64,000 nt of DNA. It comes from Natrinema amylolyticus_A (GTDB lineage: Archaea > Halobacteriota > Halobacteria > Halobacteriales > Natrialbaceae). Shown here piece after piece: positions 1 to 8,594 of this stretch. Position numbers and translations under genes: made by a program. The stretch lies in NCBI RefSeq assembly GCF_042678045.1, contig NZ_JBHUDI010000001.1:186001-250000 (forward strand), written 5' to 3'. The stretch's first letter is position 1. Every line of letters starts with the position of its first letter. The notes under the pieces are model-generated. The model worked only from the letters and a program-made list of their open reading frames with translations. It did not search any database and had not been told where the DNA came from.

Positions 1-2239
1 GGGCGTCGACCGTCGCGACGGCCGCGAGGTTCACGATGTCCTTGACTTCGTCGCCGCGCTGGAGGACGTGTACCGGCCTGTCCATACCGACGAGCATCGG
101 GCCGATCGCTTCGGCTCCGCCGAGCCGCTGGAGGAGCTTGTAGCCGATGTTGCCGGCCTCGAGGTTCGGGAAGACCAATACGTTCGCCGGTTGCTCGAGG
201 TCTGCGAACTCATAGGTTCCAGTCAGCATCTCCTCGACGACGGCGGTGTCGGCCTGCATCTCGCCGTCGACGGGGAAGTCGATCGCCGGGTCCTCGCGCA
301 GTCGGCGGGCTGCCTCACGTGGCTTGCGGGTCCCCTCGTTGTCGACGCTGCCGAAATCGGAGTACGAGAGCAACGCCGCACGTGGCTCGACGTCGAACCG
401 GCGGGCCAGTTCGGCGGTATGGCGGGTGACCTCCGCGAGGACGTCTTCGTCGGGGGCCTGATTGACCGTCGCGTCGGCGACGAAGACGACGCGGTTCTTG
501 AAGGTCAGCATGTAGACGCCGGCCGCGTAGTCGGCGTCGTCAGCCGTGCCGATCACTTGCAGCGGCGGCCGCAGCGCCGACGGGTAGTGGTTCGTTAGCC
601 CCGTCAGCATCGCGTCGGCGTCACCCTGGTCGACCATCACGCTCCCGAAGTAGTTGGTGTCGTCGCGGATCATCGCGTCGGCCTCGCGGCGGGTGATCCC
701 GTTGCGCCGCCGTCGCTCGTAGAGGTGGTCGACGTAGGCCTCGTAGTCGCCGCTCGCGGGGTCGACGACATCGGGGTCGAACTCGAGCCCGAGAGCTGCG
801 ACCGTCTCGTGGATCGCGGCTTCGTCACCGATCAGGATCGGCTCCGCGATCCCGCGGTCGACCATCTGAGAGGCCGCGCGAACGATCGTCTCGTCGGTCC
901 CCTCGGCCAGCGCGATCCGTTTGGGATTCGATTTTGCCTTGTTGAGCACGACACGCATCATCTCGCGGGATTTCCCGAGGCGGGCCTCGAGTCGTTCGAC
1001 GTACGCCTCGAGATCGAGGTCGACGCGGGCGGCACCCGACTCGACCGCTGCGCGGGCTACTGCGGGAGCGACTTCGAAGAGGACGCGCGCGTCGAGTGGC
1101 TTCGGAATGATGTAGTCGGGGCCGAACTGCAGCGGCTCGTCGCCGTAGGCCTTGACGACCGCGTCGGGGACGTCCTGCTTCGCGAGGTCGGCCAGCGCCG
1201 TCGCCGCCGCGACCTTCATCTCCTCGTTGATCTCGGTGGCGCGGACGTCGAGCGCGCCACGGAAGATGAAGGGAAAGCCGAGGACGTTGTTAACCTGATT
1301 GGGGTAATCCGACCGGCCGGTGGCCATGATGACGGTGTCGTCGCGGGCCGCCTTGGCCGCCTCGTAGCCGATTTCGGGCTCGGGGTTGGCCATCGCGAAG
1401 ACGATCGGATCGTCGGCCATCGAGCGAACCATCTCCTGATCGACGATACCGCCGGCCGACAGGCCGACGAATACGTCCGCGCCGACCATCGCGTCTGTAA
1501 GGTCTCCCTCGGGGCGATCCTGTGCGAACATCCGGTTGTACGGGTCGAGATCGCCGGCTTCGGCCCGCGCTGTCGTCAGGATCCCGTCGATGTCGCACAT
1601 CGTGATGTTCTCTCGGTTGACGCCCAGCGAGACGTAGAACCGTGCCGTCGCGACCGCGGCCGCACCCGCGCCGGCGAACGTCACCTCGAGGTCGGCGAGG
1701 TCTTTCCCCGAGATCTCGACGGCGTTGAGCAGCGCCGCGCCGGAGATGATCGCGGTGCCGTGCTGGTCGTCGTGGAAGACGGGAATCGAGAGGCGCTCGC
1801 GGAGCCGTTCCTCGATGGCGAAACACTCGGGCGCTTTGATGTCCTCGAGATTGATGCCGCCGAACGTCGGCTCCATGGCGGCGACCGACTCGACGAACGC
1901 GTCGGGGTCGTCGTGGTCGAGCTCGATGTCGAAGACGTCGATATCGGCGAACCGCTTGAACAGGACGCCTTTGCCCTCCATGACGGGTTTCGAGGCCTGT
2001 GCGCCGATGTCGCCGAGTCCAAGGACGGCCGACCCGTTCGAGACGACACCGACGAGGTTGCTCTTCGTGGTATACTGGTAGGCTGCGTCAGCATCCGCGT
2101 CGATCTCCCGACACGGCGCGGCGACACCCGGCGAGTACGCAAGTGAGAGGTCACGCTGCGTGTTCGTCGGCTTGGTCGTCTCGATCTCGATCTTGCCCGG
2201 TGGCTCACGCCGGTGGTACTCGAGCGCGTCTTCGTCCAT
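1..2239 (-). CDS. maeB: NADP-dependent malic enzyme with phosphotransacetylase-like C-terminal domain (partial at window edge)
   Basis: Oxidative decarboxylation of malate to pyruvate in the cytoplasm, linking the TCA cycle to pyruvate and NADPH. Translating the minus strand from the ATG at 2239 gives MDEDALEYHRREPPGKIE, then malic-enzyme N-terminal motifs (SLAYSPGVAAPCREI, VSNGSAVLGLGDIG, KPVMEGKGVLFKRFADID) and FHDDQHGTAII before the NAD(P)-binding domain. About 746 codons are open, so the remaining 3' half should be the phosphotransacetylase-like domain usual for ~750-residue MaeB proteins; no stop is reached at base 1, so the last few residues lie outside. It is divergent from rdfA. A TATA-like box lies about 30 bases upstream, suggesting a very short leader. 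Identity is sure; cofactor preference is inferred from the family. Confidence 0.95.
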   Translation of the reverse strand, partial: MDEDALEYHRREPPGKIEIETTKPTNTQRDLSLAYSPGVAAPCREIDADADAAYQYTTKSNLVGVVSNGSAVLGLGDIGAQASKPVMEGKGVLFKRFADIDVFDIELDHDDPDAFVESVAAMEPTFGGINLEDIKAPECFAIEERLRERLSIPVFHDDQHGTAIISGAALLNAVEISGKDLADLEVTFAGAGAAAVATARFYVSLGVNRENITMCDIDGILTTARAEAGDLDPYNRMFAQDRPEGDLTDAMVGADVFVGLSAGGIVDQEMVRSMADDPIVFAMANPEPEIGYEAAKAARDDTVIMATGRSDYPNQVNNVLGFPFIFRGALDVRATEINEEMKVAAATALADLAKQDVPDAVVKAYGDEPLQFGPDYIIPKPLDARVLFEVAPAVARAAVESGAARVDLDLEAYVERLEARLGKSREMMRVVLNKAKSNPKRIALAEGTDETIVRAASQMVDRGIAEPILIGDEAAIHETVAALGLEFDPDVVDPASGDYEAYVDHLYERRRRNGITRREADAMIRDDTNYFGSVMVDQGDADAMLTGLTNHYPSALRPPLQVIGTADDADYAAGVYMLTFKNRVVFVADATVNQAPDEDVLAEVTRHTAELARRFDVEPRAALLSYSDFGSVDNEGTRKPREAARRLREDPAIDFPVDGEMQADTAVVEEMLTGTYEFADLEQPANVLVFPNLEAGNIGYKLLQRLGGAEAIGPMLVGMDRPVHVLQRGDEVKDIVNLAAVATVDA

Positions 2240-2265
2240 TGATCTATCCGTGTGTCGCCGCTGCA

Positions 2266-2276
2266 CCGGTAAAAGT
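2266..2276 (-). promoter_or_regulatory. Putative maeB TATA box
   Basis: On the minus strand a CTTTTACC-type element is centred about 32 bases before the maeB ATG, fitting an archaeal TATA box and a nearly leaderless transcript. Assigned from spacing and composition only. Confidence 0.4.
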
Positions 2277-2425
2277 GCACGGTTGTGGTCGAATTTCCCG
2301 CCAATCGAAAATATACGCCAGCGGAATCGTCAGGTACTGTCGAGTATCAGCCGTAGGTAGAGCGCACTCGTCCCATGCGTTACGCGATCGGCTCGGCGGG
2401 GACTATCCGGGGACACCACGGGTCT

Positions 2426-2509
2426 GAGACGGACTCCTGTCAGTGGGTGCCGGCGCGCCCGCGACCCGTCCTGCGGGCCTACCGGTCACTCGGGACAGCA
2501 GACCGTATG
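2426..2509 (-). repeat. Dispersed palindromic intergenic element, copy C
   Basis: Read on the minus strand it starts CATACGGTCTGCTGTCCCG, has a central GCAGGAC(G)GGTC core and ends CTGACAGGAGTCCGT. The same order of blocks recurs at 11258-11340, 18937-18986 and 26407-26492. The outer ends are imperfect inverted repeats. It lies between the divergent maeB and rdfA genes. The rest of the maeB-rdfA interval (2240-2681) holds only the two promoter regions. Confidence 0.7.
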
Positions 2510-2681
2510 TACTGCCGGACAGAACGACGTGACGACCGGTCGCTCTGTTGCGGCCGTCACCGGTGGAGACGGCCGCGAATTCGCGACCGACTTCGTATTG
2601 ACTTCTATCCAACAGTATGAGCCACTGTCGACCGACATTCCGACCACAACATTTGTACGACAGCCGTTACTGCCATTCCGT

Positions 2682-3308
2682 ATGACTGACGACTCGAGGA
2701 GCCGCCGTCGTTCCAAAGTCGAGCGCGTGATCGCCGAGTACGGCCTCGAGTCGTGGGGGAACCGTCTCGAGGCAGCGTGGGTCGGCGATGGGACGGAACG
2801 GACGAGTCTTCGCGATCTCGCGGCCGAGTTCAACAAGGCCGTCCTTCGAGCAGCGATCCGCGACGCCGGCGGTTCGGTGGTCGACTCCGACGTCGACGTC
2901 CTCTATCGGACGCTGACCGACGACGACGTCTCCCGGTCGGACGCGGTCAGAAAACGCCGCGAACTGGAACGATCGGGCGTCGACGTCGATGCCGTGAGTT
3001 CGGCCTTCGTCACCCATCAGACGATCTATACGTATTTGACGAACGTCCGCGACGTCTCGCTTCCCGACGAAGACGGCAACGATCGACTCGAGCGAAAGAC
3101 CGAGACCGTCCAGCGACTCGCCGGCCGCACGCAAGTCATCACCGAATCGACGCTCGAGGAGTTGGGCAAGGCGGGGGAGATCGCGGACCGGGAGTACGAG
3201 GTGTTCGTCGACGTTCGGGCGATCTGTGGCAACTGCGGAGCCGATTACCCGATCGCGACGCTTCTCGAAGAGGGCGGCTGTGACTGTGACGTCGTCGACG
3301 GCTCGTAG
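2682..3308 (+). CDS. rdfA: RdfA family rod-determining factor
   Basis: Haloarchaea-specific protein of 208 residues; in Haloferax the family is needed for rod-shaped cells (established knowledge), mechanism unknown. Recognised from the overall sequence (start MTDDSRSRRRSKVERVIAEY, central SSAFVTHQTIYTYLTNVRD segment) and from its position directly before an SMC-related Sph gene, the usual arrangement. The C-terminus has a Cys cluster (CGNCGADYPI then GGCDCD), suggesting a metal-binding knuckle. No signal peptide or membrane segment, so cytoplasmic. The open frame extends upstream to 2529, but the ATG at 2682 gives the family-like N-terminus and leaves room for a promoter after the palindromic element. 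Separated from the Sph gene by 148 bases that contain a TATA box of its own. Confidence 0.85.
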   Translation: MTDDSRSRRRSKVERVIAEYGLESWGNRLEAAWVGDGTERTSLRDLAAEFNKAVLRAAIRDAGGSVVDSDVDVLYRTLTDDDVSRSDAVRKRRELERSGVDVDAVSSAFVTHQTIYTYLTNVRDVSLPDEDGNDRLERKTETVQRLAGRTQVITESTLEELGKAGEIADREYEVFVDVRAICGNCGADYPIATLLEEGGCDCDVVDGS

Positions 3309-3424
3309 CGTGGGGCGGTCTGCTGTCGCTGTTTATCCGTACATCCCCAGATGTCGCGAGTTCGGTGGACACAGAAGGACGGAAACCGGCTGTCTGAGAC
3401 ACCGCTGACAGCCATTACCAACTA

Positions 3425-3437
3425 ACATTTATATTCG
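3425..3437 (+). promoter_or_regulatory. TATA box of the Sph gene
   Basis: CATTTATATTCGG lies about 26 bases before the GTG start at 3457, the spacing expected for a leaderless archaeal transcript. This supports the GTG start and independent transcription from rdfA. Confidence 0.55.
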
Positions 3438-3456
3438 GCGGCGAGAACCACCCATC

Positions 3457-5394
3457 GTGTCATCTCCAGCGTCAGTTTCCTCCTCGATCACCGTTCTGGC
3501 GGAGAATATCGGCGGTATCGACAGGACCGAGGTAACGCTCGAGCCCGGCGTGAACGTGCTGACTGGCCGGAACGCGACGAACCGCACGTCGTTTCTCCAG
3601 ACGATCATGGCGGCGCTGGGGAGCCGGCAGGCCTCGCTGAAAGGTGACGCGGACACCGGTCGCGTCGAACTGGCAGTCGACGGCAACCAGTACACGCGCG
3701 TGCTCGAACGCCGCGACGGCGAGGTCGTCTTCGGCGGCGACCCCTATCTCGACGAGCCGGAGCTGGCCGACCTGTTTGCCTTTCAACTCGAGTCCAACGA
3801 AGCGCGCCGCGCCGTCAGGAGCGGTGACGACCTCCGCGAACTCATCATGCGCCCGGTCGATACGGACGAGATCGAGGCCGAAATCGCGTCGCTCGAGGCC
3901 GACAAACGTGACCTCGACGACCGCCTCGAACAACTCGAACGGCTCGAGGCCGAACTTCCCGGTCTCGAGGACGAGCGGGCCGCCCTCAACGACGAGCTCG
4001 AGTCACTAGCCGAGCGAATCACCGCCCTCGAGGCCGACCTCGACGCGTTCGAACTCGACATCGAGGCGAGCCGTGACCGGAAGGCCGCGATCGAGTCGGG
4101 GTTCGCCGACCTGCAGGCGGCACGAACGGAACTCGAGTCCATCGAATACGACCTCGAGACCGAACGAGAGAGCTACGCCGAACTCGAGGCCGAACGCGAC
4201 GAACTGCAGGCGGAACTGGCCGCCCTCGACGACGATCACGACTCGCCGGATCGGCTCGAGGGACGTATTCAGGAGCTTCGTGCCCGCAAGCGCTCGCTCG
4301 ATGCCACCGTCAGCGAACTCCAGAGCGTTATCCGGTTCAACGAGGATCGACTCGAAGACGACGGCGTCGAGCTCGAACTTGCGGATTCGGGGACCGATGG
4401 TGGCGACATCACCGAACAACTCCTCACCGACGACGTCGTCTGTTGGACCTGTGGCTCGCACGTCGACCGCGGACGGATCGAGTCGACCCTCGAGCGACTT
4501 CGGTCCCTTCGGCAGCGAAAAATCGACGAACGGCGCGACTTGCAATCGCAGATCGACGAGCTCGCGACCCGCCGAACGGAGCTTCGCGAGCGGTCGCAGA
4601 AACGGGGGGAACTCGAAACACGGCTCTCGGCGATCGAGGACGACCTCGAGCACCGACAGCAACGCATCGCGGACCTCGAGGCCGACCACGACGACCAGCA
4701 GGCACGCATCGCGGACCTCGAGGCGGACACCGACGCGTTCGAGCACGCGGCGTACGACGACGTCATCGAGACCCACCGTGAACTGAACCGGCTCGAACTC
4801 GAACGCGAGGACTGCGAGGCCGAGCGCGACGAGGTGCAGGCCCGAATCGACGAAATCGAGTCGCAACTCGCGGCCCGAAGCGACCTCGAAGCACAACGCG
4901 ACACCGTCGAAACGAGGCTCACCGAGTGTCGGACCCGCGTCGACCGACTCGAGGAAACCGCCGTCGACGCGTTCAACGAGCACATGGACTCGATCCTGTC
5001 GCTACTCGAGTACCGCAACATAGAGCGAATCTGGATCGAACGCCGCGAGAAGACGGTCCGCGAGGGTCGGCGGACGGTCACGCGGACGGCGTTCGACCTG
5101 CATATCGTCCGCTCGACAGCCGACGGGACGACCTACGAGGACACCGTCACACACCTCTCGGAGAGCGAACGAGAGGTCACGGGGCTGGTCGTCGCACTCG
5201 CCGGCTATCTGGTCCACGACGTCTACGACGTCGTCCCGTTCATGCTGTTAGATTCGCTCGAGGCGATCGACTCGAACCGGATCGCCGCCCTCGTCGAGTA
5301 TCTCGCGGAGTACGCCGACTGTCTCGTCGTCGCCTTGCTCCGCGAGGACGCCGAAGCGCTCTCCGACTCGTATTCGTACGTACGAGAGATCTAG
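3457..5394 (+). CDS. Archaea-specific SMC-related ATPase (Sph, Sph3-like)
   Basis: A 645-residue SMC/Rad50-like protein, probably the cell-shape partner of RdfA. It has an N-terminal ATPase half, a long Glu/Leu-rich coiled coil (about residues 135-320), a zinc-hook-like CWTC at C329-C332, a returning coiled coil (about 340-500), and a C-terminal half with an HLSESE signature and the Walker B stretch VPFMLLDSLEAID. The P-loop is unusual: GRNATNRTS at about residues 37-45 replaces the canonical Gly and Lys, as in a diverged nucleotide site. Starts with GTG. Cytoplasmic. Sph1 of Halobacterium and Sph3 of Haloferax are the nearest described relatives; which paralogue this is cannot be settled by eye. 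Confidence 0.85.
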   Translation: MSSPASVSSSITVLAENIGGIDRTEVTLEPGVNVLTGRNATNRTSFLQTIMAALGSRQASLKGDADTGRVELAVDGNQYTRVLERRDGEVVFGGDPYLDEPELADLFAFQLESNEARRAVRSGDDLRELIMRPVDTDEIEAEIASLEADKRDLDDRLEQLERLEAELPGLEDERAALNDELESLAERITALEADLDAFELDIEASRDRKAAIESGFADLQAARTELESIEYDLETERESYAELEAERDELQAELAALDDDHDSPDRLEGRIQELRARKRSLDATVSELQSVIRFNEDRLEDDGVELELADSGTDGGDITEQLLTDDVVCWTCGSHVDRGRIESTLERLRSLRQRKIDERRDLQSQIDELATRRTELRERSQKRGELETRLSAIEDDLEHRQQRIADLEADHDDQQARIADLEADTDAFEHAAYDDVIETHRELNRLELEREDCEAERDEVQARIDEIESQLAARSDLEAQRDTVETRLTECRTRVDRLEETAVDAFNEHMDSILSLLEYRNIERIWIERREKTVREGRRTVTRTAFDLHIVRSTADGTTYEDTVTHLSESEREVTGLVVALAGYLVHDVYDVVPFMLLDSLEAIDSNRIAALVEYLAEYADCLVVALLREDAEALSDSYSYVREI

Positions 5395-5407
5395 AAGCGA
5401 TACTGTG

Positions 5408-5980
5408 TTACTCGTCTGCGTCCGTCAGGTTTGCAAGGAAGGTGTCGCCGAGGAGGACCACGAGCCCTGCACCGACGAGATCGAACACGAGGTCGAGGGC
5501 GGTATCGACCTTCCCGTAGGACACGAGAAGCGGCTCGTAGCCGAGGTGGTTCGCCGTCCTGTGGATTATGTACTCGACGATTTCCCACAGGACGCCGGCA
5601 ACGGCGACGACGCCGATGACTCGAGGGCCGGGTTCGCGATCGGTTCGGCGGGCCACAGCGAAGGTGAGGCCGCCGAGAAGCGTCGCCGAGTGGGTGTGTG
5701 TCATATGGTCCCACCACCAGACATCGTCGTAGGGACCGAGCATGCCGACGGCGTGGGTGAGCATCGCGGTGTCGAGGTACACGCGCTGCCACGGCCGGAA
5801 GGACACGTCGTATCGCTGTTTGATGCGTCCGGGCAGGTACGTCGCCACGAGCGCGATGAGCGCGTTGACGACCGCTCCCGGATCGCGCCGTCGATAGCCG
5901 ACGAGTGCCACGGCGAGCAGCGCATATCGGATCCCACGTTCGGCCTCCCGCGAGACTGACGTCTGCATGCGTTTGCTCAC
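5408..5980 (-). CDS. Membrane protein of YjdF/DUF2238 type
   Basis: 190 residues with about five hydrophobic segments. Conserved polar positions recall the YjdF/DUF2238 fold: DHMTHTHSATLLGG in the middle, WEIVEYIIHR, then KVDTALDLVFDLVGAG near the end. Function unknown; an integral membrane protein. It converges on the Sph gene with only 13 bases between the stops. In Haloferax the rdfA-sph3 neighbourhood also contains a disk-determining factor (ddfA); whether this gene corresponds to it is only a positional guess. A second Met at residue 5 is an alternative start. Confidence 0.65.
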   Translation of the reverse strand: MSKRMQTSVSREAERGIRYALLAVALVGYRRRDPGAVVNALIALVATYLPGRIKQRYDVSFRPWQRVYLDTAMLTHAVGMLGPYDDVWWWDHMTHTHSATLLGGLTFAVARRTDREPGPRVIGVVAVAGVLWEIVEYIIHRTANHLGYEPLLVSYGKVDTALDLVFDLVGAGLVVLLGDTFLANLTDADE

Positions 5981-6052
5981 AGGTTACAGGGAACTCTGAT
6001 AACGGTACCGACACGAAACGAGTCCGGGCTCACCTCGAGTGCCGATGAGCGC

Positions 6053-6682
6053 TTACTCGAGGTGTTCGGGGACGTATCGGGTTGGCAGCCGCGCCAGCAT
6101 GCGGTTCGGAAGCGTCTCGAGCAGGTAGCCCGTGATCAGTACCTCCGCGATCGTCGGGAGCAGCCGCCGCACGGCGGTGTAGACGACCGCGACCAGGACG
6201 GCCGCGCCGACGACCGTGCGGAGCACGCCGTCGAGCGTGATCAGGAGCGGGCCGGCGAGGGCGATCGAGAGGGCGAGATCCTCGGGTGCGCCGTCGTATC
6301 GGACCCACCGCCGTGGCGCGAGCCACCGATCGTGGTAATGGTTGTAGACAGCTCGGCTCGAGGTGGCTTCCCAGGGCCGGAGCTCGAGCCCGCCGCCGAA
6401 GACGTCCATCACGCTGTGGGCGGCCGCGCCGAGTACCGCCACCGCTGCGGCGATCGTCGCCGTCGTCGGGACGAGCACGGCAAGCGGCGCTGCCACGGCA
6501 GCGAGTGCCGAATAGTAGACCGGGTAGTGGAGCGTCTTCCGGTGGCCGACGTACATATCCAGGTCCGGAACGAGGCCGCCGAGCAGCCCCGCCACGAGCG
6601 CGACGTCGGCGTGCTCGGGAGCGGCGACCGCGACGGGAAGGGCGAGCACCAGCCCGACGAGCACGTGCGTTGGCAGCATCAT
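6053..6682 (-). CDS. YdjM/DUF457-like membrane-bound metal-dependent hydrolase family protein
   Basis: 209 residues, mostly hydrophobic with about six membrane segments. It begins MMLPTHVLVG, has the GLVPDLDMY turn and HRKTLHYPVYY, and later AHSVMDVFGGGLELRPW: the His/Asp pattern of the YdjM (LexA-regulated, membrane-bound metal-dependent hydrolase) family. The enzyme activity of this family is poorly defined. Same strand as the YjdF-like gene, 72 bases upstream of it, so they may be cotranscribed. Start taken at the first of two adjacent Met codons. Confidence 0.75.
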   Translation of the reverse strand: MMLPTHVLVGLVLALPVAVAAPEHADVALVAGLLGGLVPDLDMYVGHRKTLHYPVYYSALAAVAAPLAVLVPTTATIAAAVAVLGAAAHSVMDVFGGGLELRPWEATSSRAVYNHYHDRWLAPRRWVRYDGAPEDLALSIALAGPLLITLDGVLRTVVGAAVLVAVVYTAVRRLLPTIAEVLITGYLLETLPNRMLARLPTRYVPEHLE

Positions 6683-7257
6683 TGTGTTACATTACAGGCG
6701 ACACAACCCTTTGAGTATGTCGGTTACCTTGCTATGTCGACACGAACCGTACGGGCGCCCACATCGCTGTCGACATGCCGGCATGGCAGTAATCGTTGGG
6801 GCTCGTGAATCGGTCGACCGTAAGCAGCTCAGCAGACCATAATCAATTGGGTTTGGCCCTGTTAGAGGCTCGAGCCACCGGTTTGTGGCTACTGGCGGTC
6901 AGCGTAACCTGACAGAACGACTGACGCAGCCTTTATCTGCTTGTATATGGTACTATAGTTACGATAATCGTGGAATCAACTGCACAAACACGAAGAAACC
7001 TATACGAATGTATGGTATGTGGGGTACGAACGAAAGCACATAATCAATCCGCCTGTACGAACTGCTCGGGAGAGATGCAGAACCTCAGCAATACGCGGGA
7101 GTGAGGTCTGAGCGATCGCTCGTCGTCCGGTGCGTGATCCGCGGTCCCGCGCTTGTTCACTCCAGACATCGTTTTCTCCCGCCGATCGGAGCTCGATGCA
7201 CTCACGTCACGCCTATGCGCACATGCGGCTCCGTCCGCCCCGTCGGATAGCGATGGA
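6683..7257. other. Intergenic stretch without a supported gene
   Basis: AT-richer than its surroundings, especially 6935-7060, with possible TATA-like segments (TTGTATATGG near 6940). No open frame has family resemblance. It separates the minus-strand start of the YdjM-like gene from the 3' end of the cyd operon, so most of it may be untranslated or remnant DNA. Confidence 0.5.
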
Positions 7258-7593
7258 CTATTCCGACGGCCAACCGTGTTGTTCCGCCCGGAGCCACGCC
7301 TTGACGAGTTCGTTGACGTTGTGGAAGATGATGGCGACAGTGAGCAGTGTCGTCGCCAGGTAGATCACGAAGCCGGGCGGGCCGCCGACCGACGCACCGA
7401 GGATCCCGCCCGTGATGCCGACGACCGTGAGCTCGATCCACGTGACCAGGATCCGAGAGCCGAGTCGAGGTGGTGATGGCGCCGACGTATCCTGTTCGGT
7501 CGTCGGCTGGTTTGTGGACTGCTCAGCGGCGTCCGCGTCACGGACTGGTGGCCGACCGTCGTCTGTGTGACCGCCGTCGCTGTCGAGTGTCAT
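7258..7593 (-). CDS. Small membrane protein of the cydAB operon
   Basis: 111 residues: a hydrophilic, Pro/Thr/Asp-rich N-terminal 45 residues followed by two hydrophobic segments (about 48-70 and 74-92). Its ATG overlaps the cydB stop by one base (TGATG), so it is translationally coupled to cydB. No family recognised. The place after cydB invites comparison with bacterial CydX/CydY-type small subunits, but those are single-span and much shorter, so this is only positional. It may assist assembly of the oxidase. Confidence 0.65.
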   Translation of the reverse strand: MTLDSDGGHTDDGRPPVRDADAAEQSTNQPTTEQDTSAPSPPRLGSRILVTWIELTVVGITGGILGASVGGPPGFVIYLATTLLTVAIIFHNVNELVKAWLRAEQHGWPSE

Positions 7594-8594
7594 CAGTACG
7601 ACTCACCCGCTTCGATCGGTCCGCTGAACGCCGAGTAGAGGACGCCGAAGTAGACGAATATCAGCGGGAGCAAGATCGCTGCCCCAATGGACATGAGATT
7701 GAGCGGGAGCGTCGACACGATAGCCGTCTCGACCGTCAGTCCGCTGGCGCGATCGATTTCGGGATACATCAGCCCGGCGACGACGCCGACCAGCGCAAAG
7801 ACGAGTCCTGCAGCGCTGGCGAACGCCACGTAGTAGCGATCCGCCCGCGTCGCTGCGGCGTAGACGCCGGCGAGAACGATCGTCCCACCGACGAGCGCCA
7901 TGACGGGGAGGGAACCAAGCGCCGACCGAAGCTCGGGTTCCGTCGCGTAGACGTAGCCAAGCACCACCACGAGCAAACCGAGGTACGCACCGAGGGCACG
8001 GTAGCCGGCAGTTCGGAGGTCCGCACGCAGATCGCCCCGCGTTTTCACCCGAAGAAAGGCCACGCCGTCGACGACGGTCAGCGCGACGACGGCCAGTCCG
8101 ACGACGACGCCGGGCAGCGTCAGGATCGTCGTCGCGCCGAGCAGCCAGTTCGCCGTAAACATCCCCAGGAAGAACGGAGCGGTGAGGCTGCCGACGACGA
8201 ACGCGCGTCCCCACCAGCGCTGCCACGCCTCGTCGTGACGCTGTTCGTACATCTCGGGTGCGAGCCCCCGAACGATGAGCGCGCCCAGAATCGCGAACAT
8301 CAGCAGATAGTGCCGGCTGAACAGGTTGGCGTAGACGGACGGAAAGGCCGCGAACATGGCCCCGCCGAAGACGACGAGCCACACCTCGTTGCCGTCCCAG
8401 AACGGCCCGATCGCGGCCAGCAACTGTTCGCGCTCGTCGTCGTCGGCCCGCGTCGCGAACAGCGCGCCAACCCCGAAGTCGAACCCGTCGAGAAACAGGA
8501 ACATGGCGAAGATGAAAAACAGCAGGCCGAACCAGAGCTCGGCCAGCGGCAGTCCGAACAGGGGATCGCTCGCGAGCGCGCCGGCCTCAGTCAT
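7593..8594 (-). CDS. cydB: Cytochrome bd-type quinol oxidase subunit II
   Basis: 333 residues, eight or nine membrane segments. The family hallmarks LDGFDFGVG and GPFWDGNEVWLV are present in the N-terminal third, with a conserved pattern through APEMYEQRHDEAW. With CydA it forms the membrane-bound terminal oxidase that reduces O2 to water from quinol without proton pumping, usually used at low oxygen. The start overlaps the cydA stop by 8 bases and the 3' end overlaps the next small gene by one base, giving a tight three-gene operon transcribed cydA to cydB to the small protein. Confidence 0.95.
   Translation of the reverse strand: MTEAGALASDPLFGLPLAELWFGLLFFIFAMFLFLDGFDFGVGALFATRADDDEREQLLAAIGPFWDGNEVWLVVFGGAMFAAFPSVYANLFSRHYLLMFAILGALIVRGLAPEMYEQRHDEAWQRWWGRAFVVGSLTAPFFLGMFTANWLLGATTILTLPGVVVGLAVVALTVVDGVAFLRVKTRGDLRADLRTAGYRALGAYLGLLVVVLGYVYATEPELRSALGSLPVMALVGGTIVLAGVYAAATRADRYYVAFASAAGLVFALVGVVAGLMYPEIDRASGLTVETAIVSTLPLNLMSIGAAILLPLIFVYFGVLYSAFSGPIEAGESY

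Noticed and set aside
31..2304. Long open frames on both strands across the malic enzyme region
   Set aside because: High-GC codon bias keeps several frames open; only the minus frame from 2239 encodes malic enzyme motifs.
3317..3411. Possible fifth copy of the palindromic element after rdfA (GGTCTGCTGTC ... CCGCTGACAG)
   Set aside because: Only the two short end blocks match and the core GCAGGAC segment is not convincing; may be chance or a very old copy.
4006..5081. Long minus-strand frames opposite the Sph gene
   Set aside because: Mirror frames of the coiled-coil coding sequence (Ser/Arg or Leu/Val-rich), with no family features.
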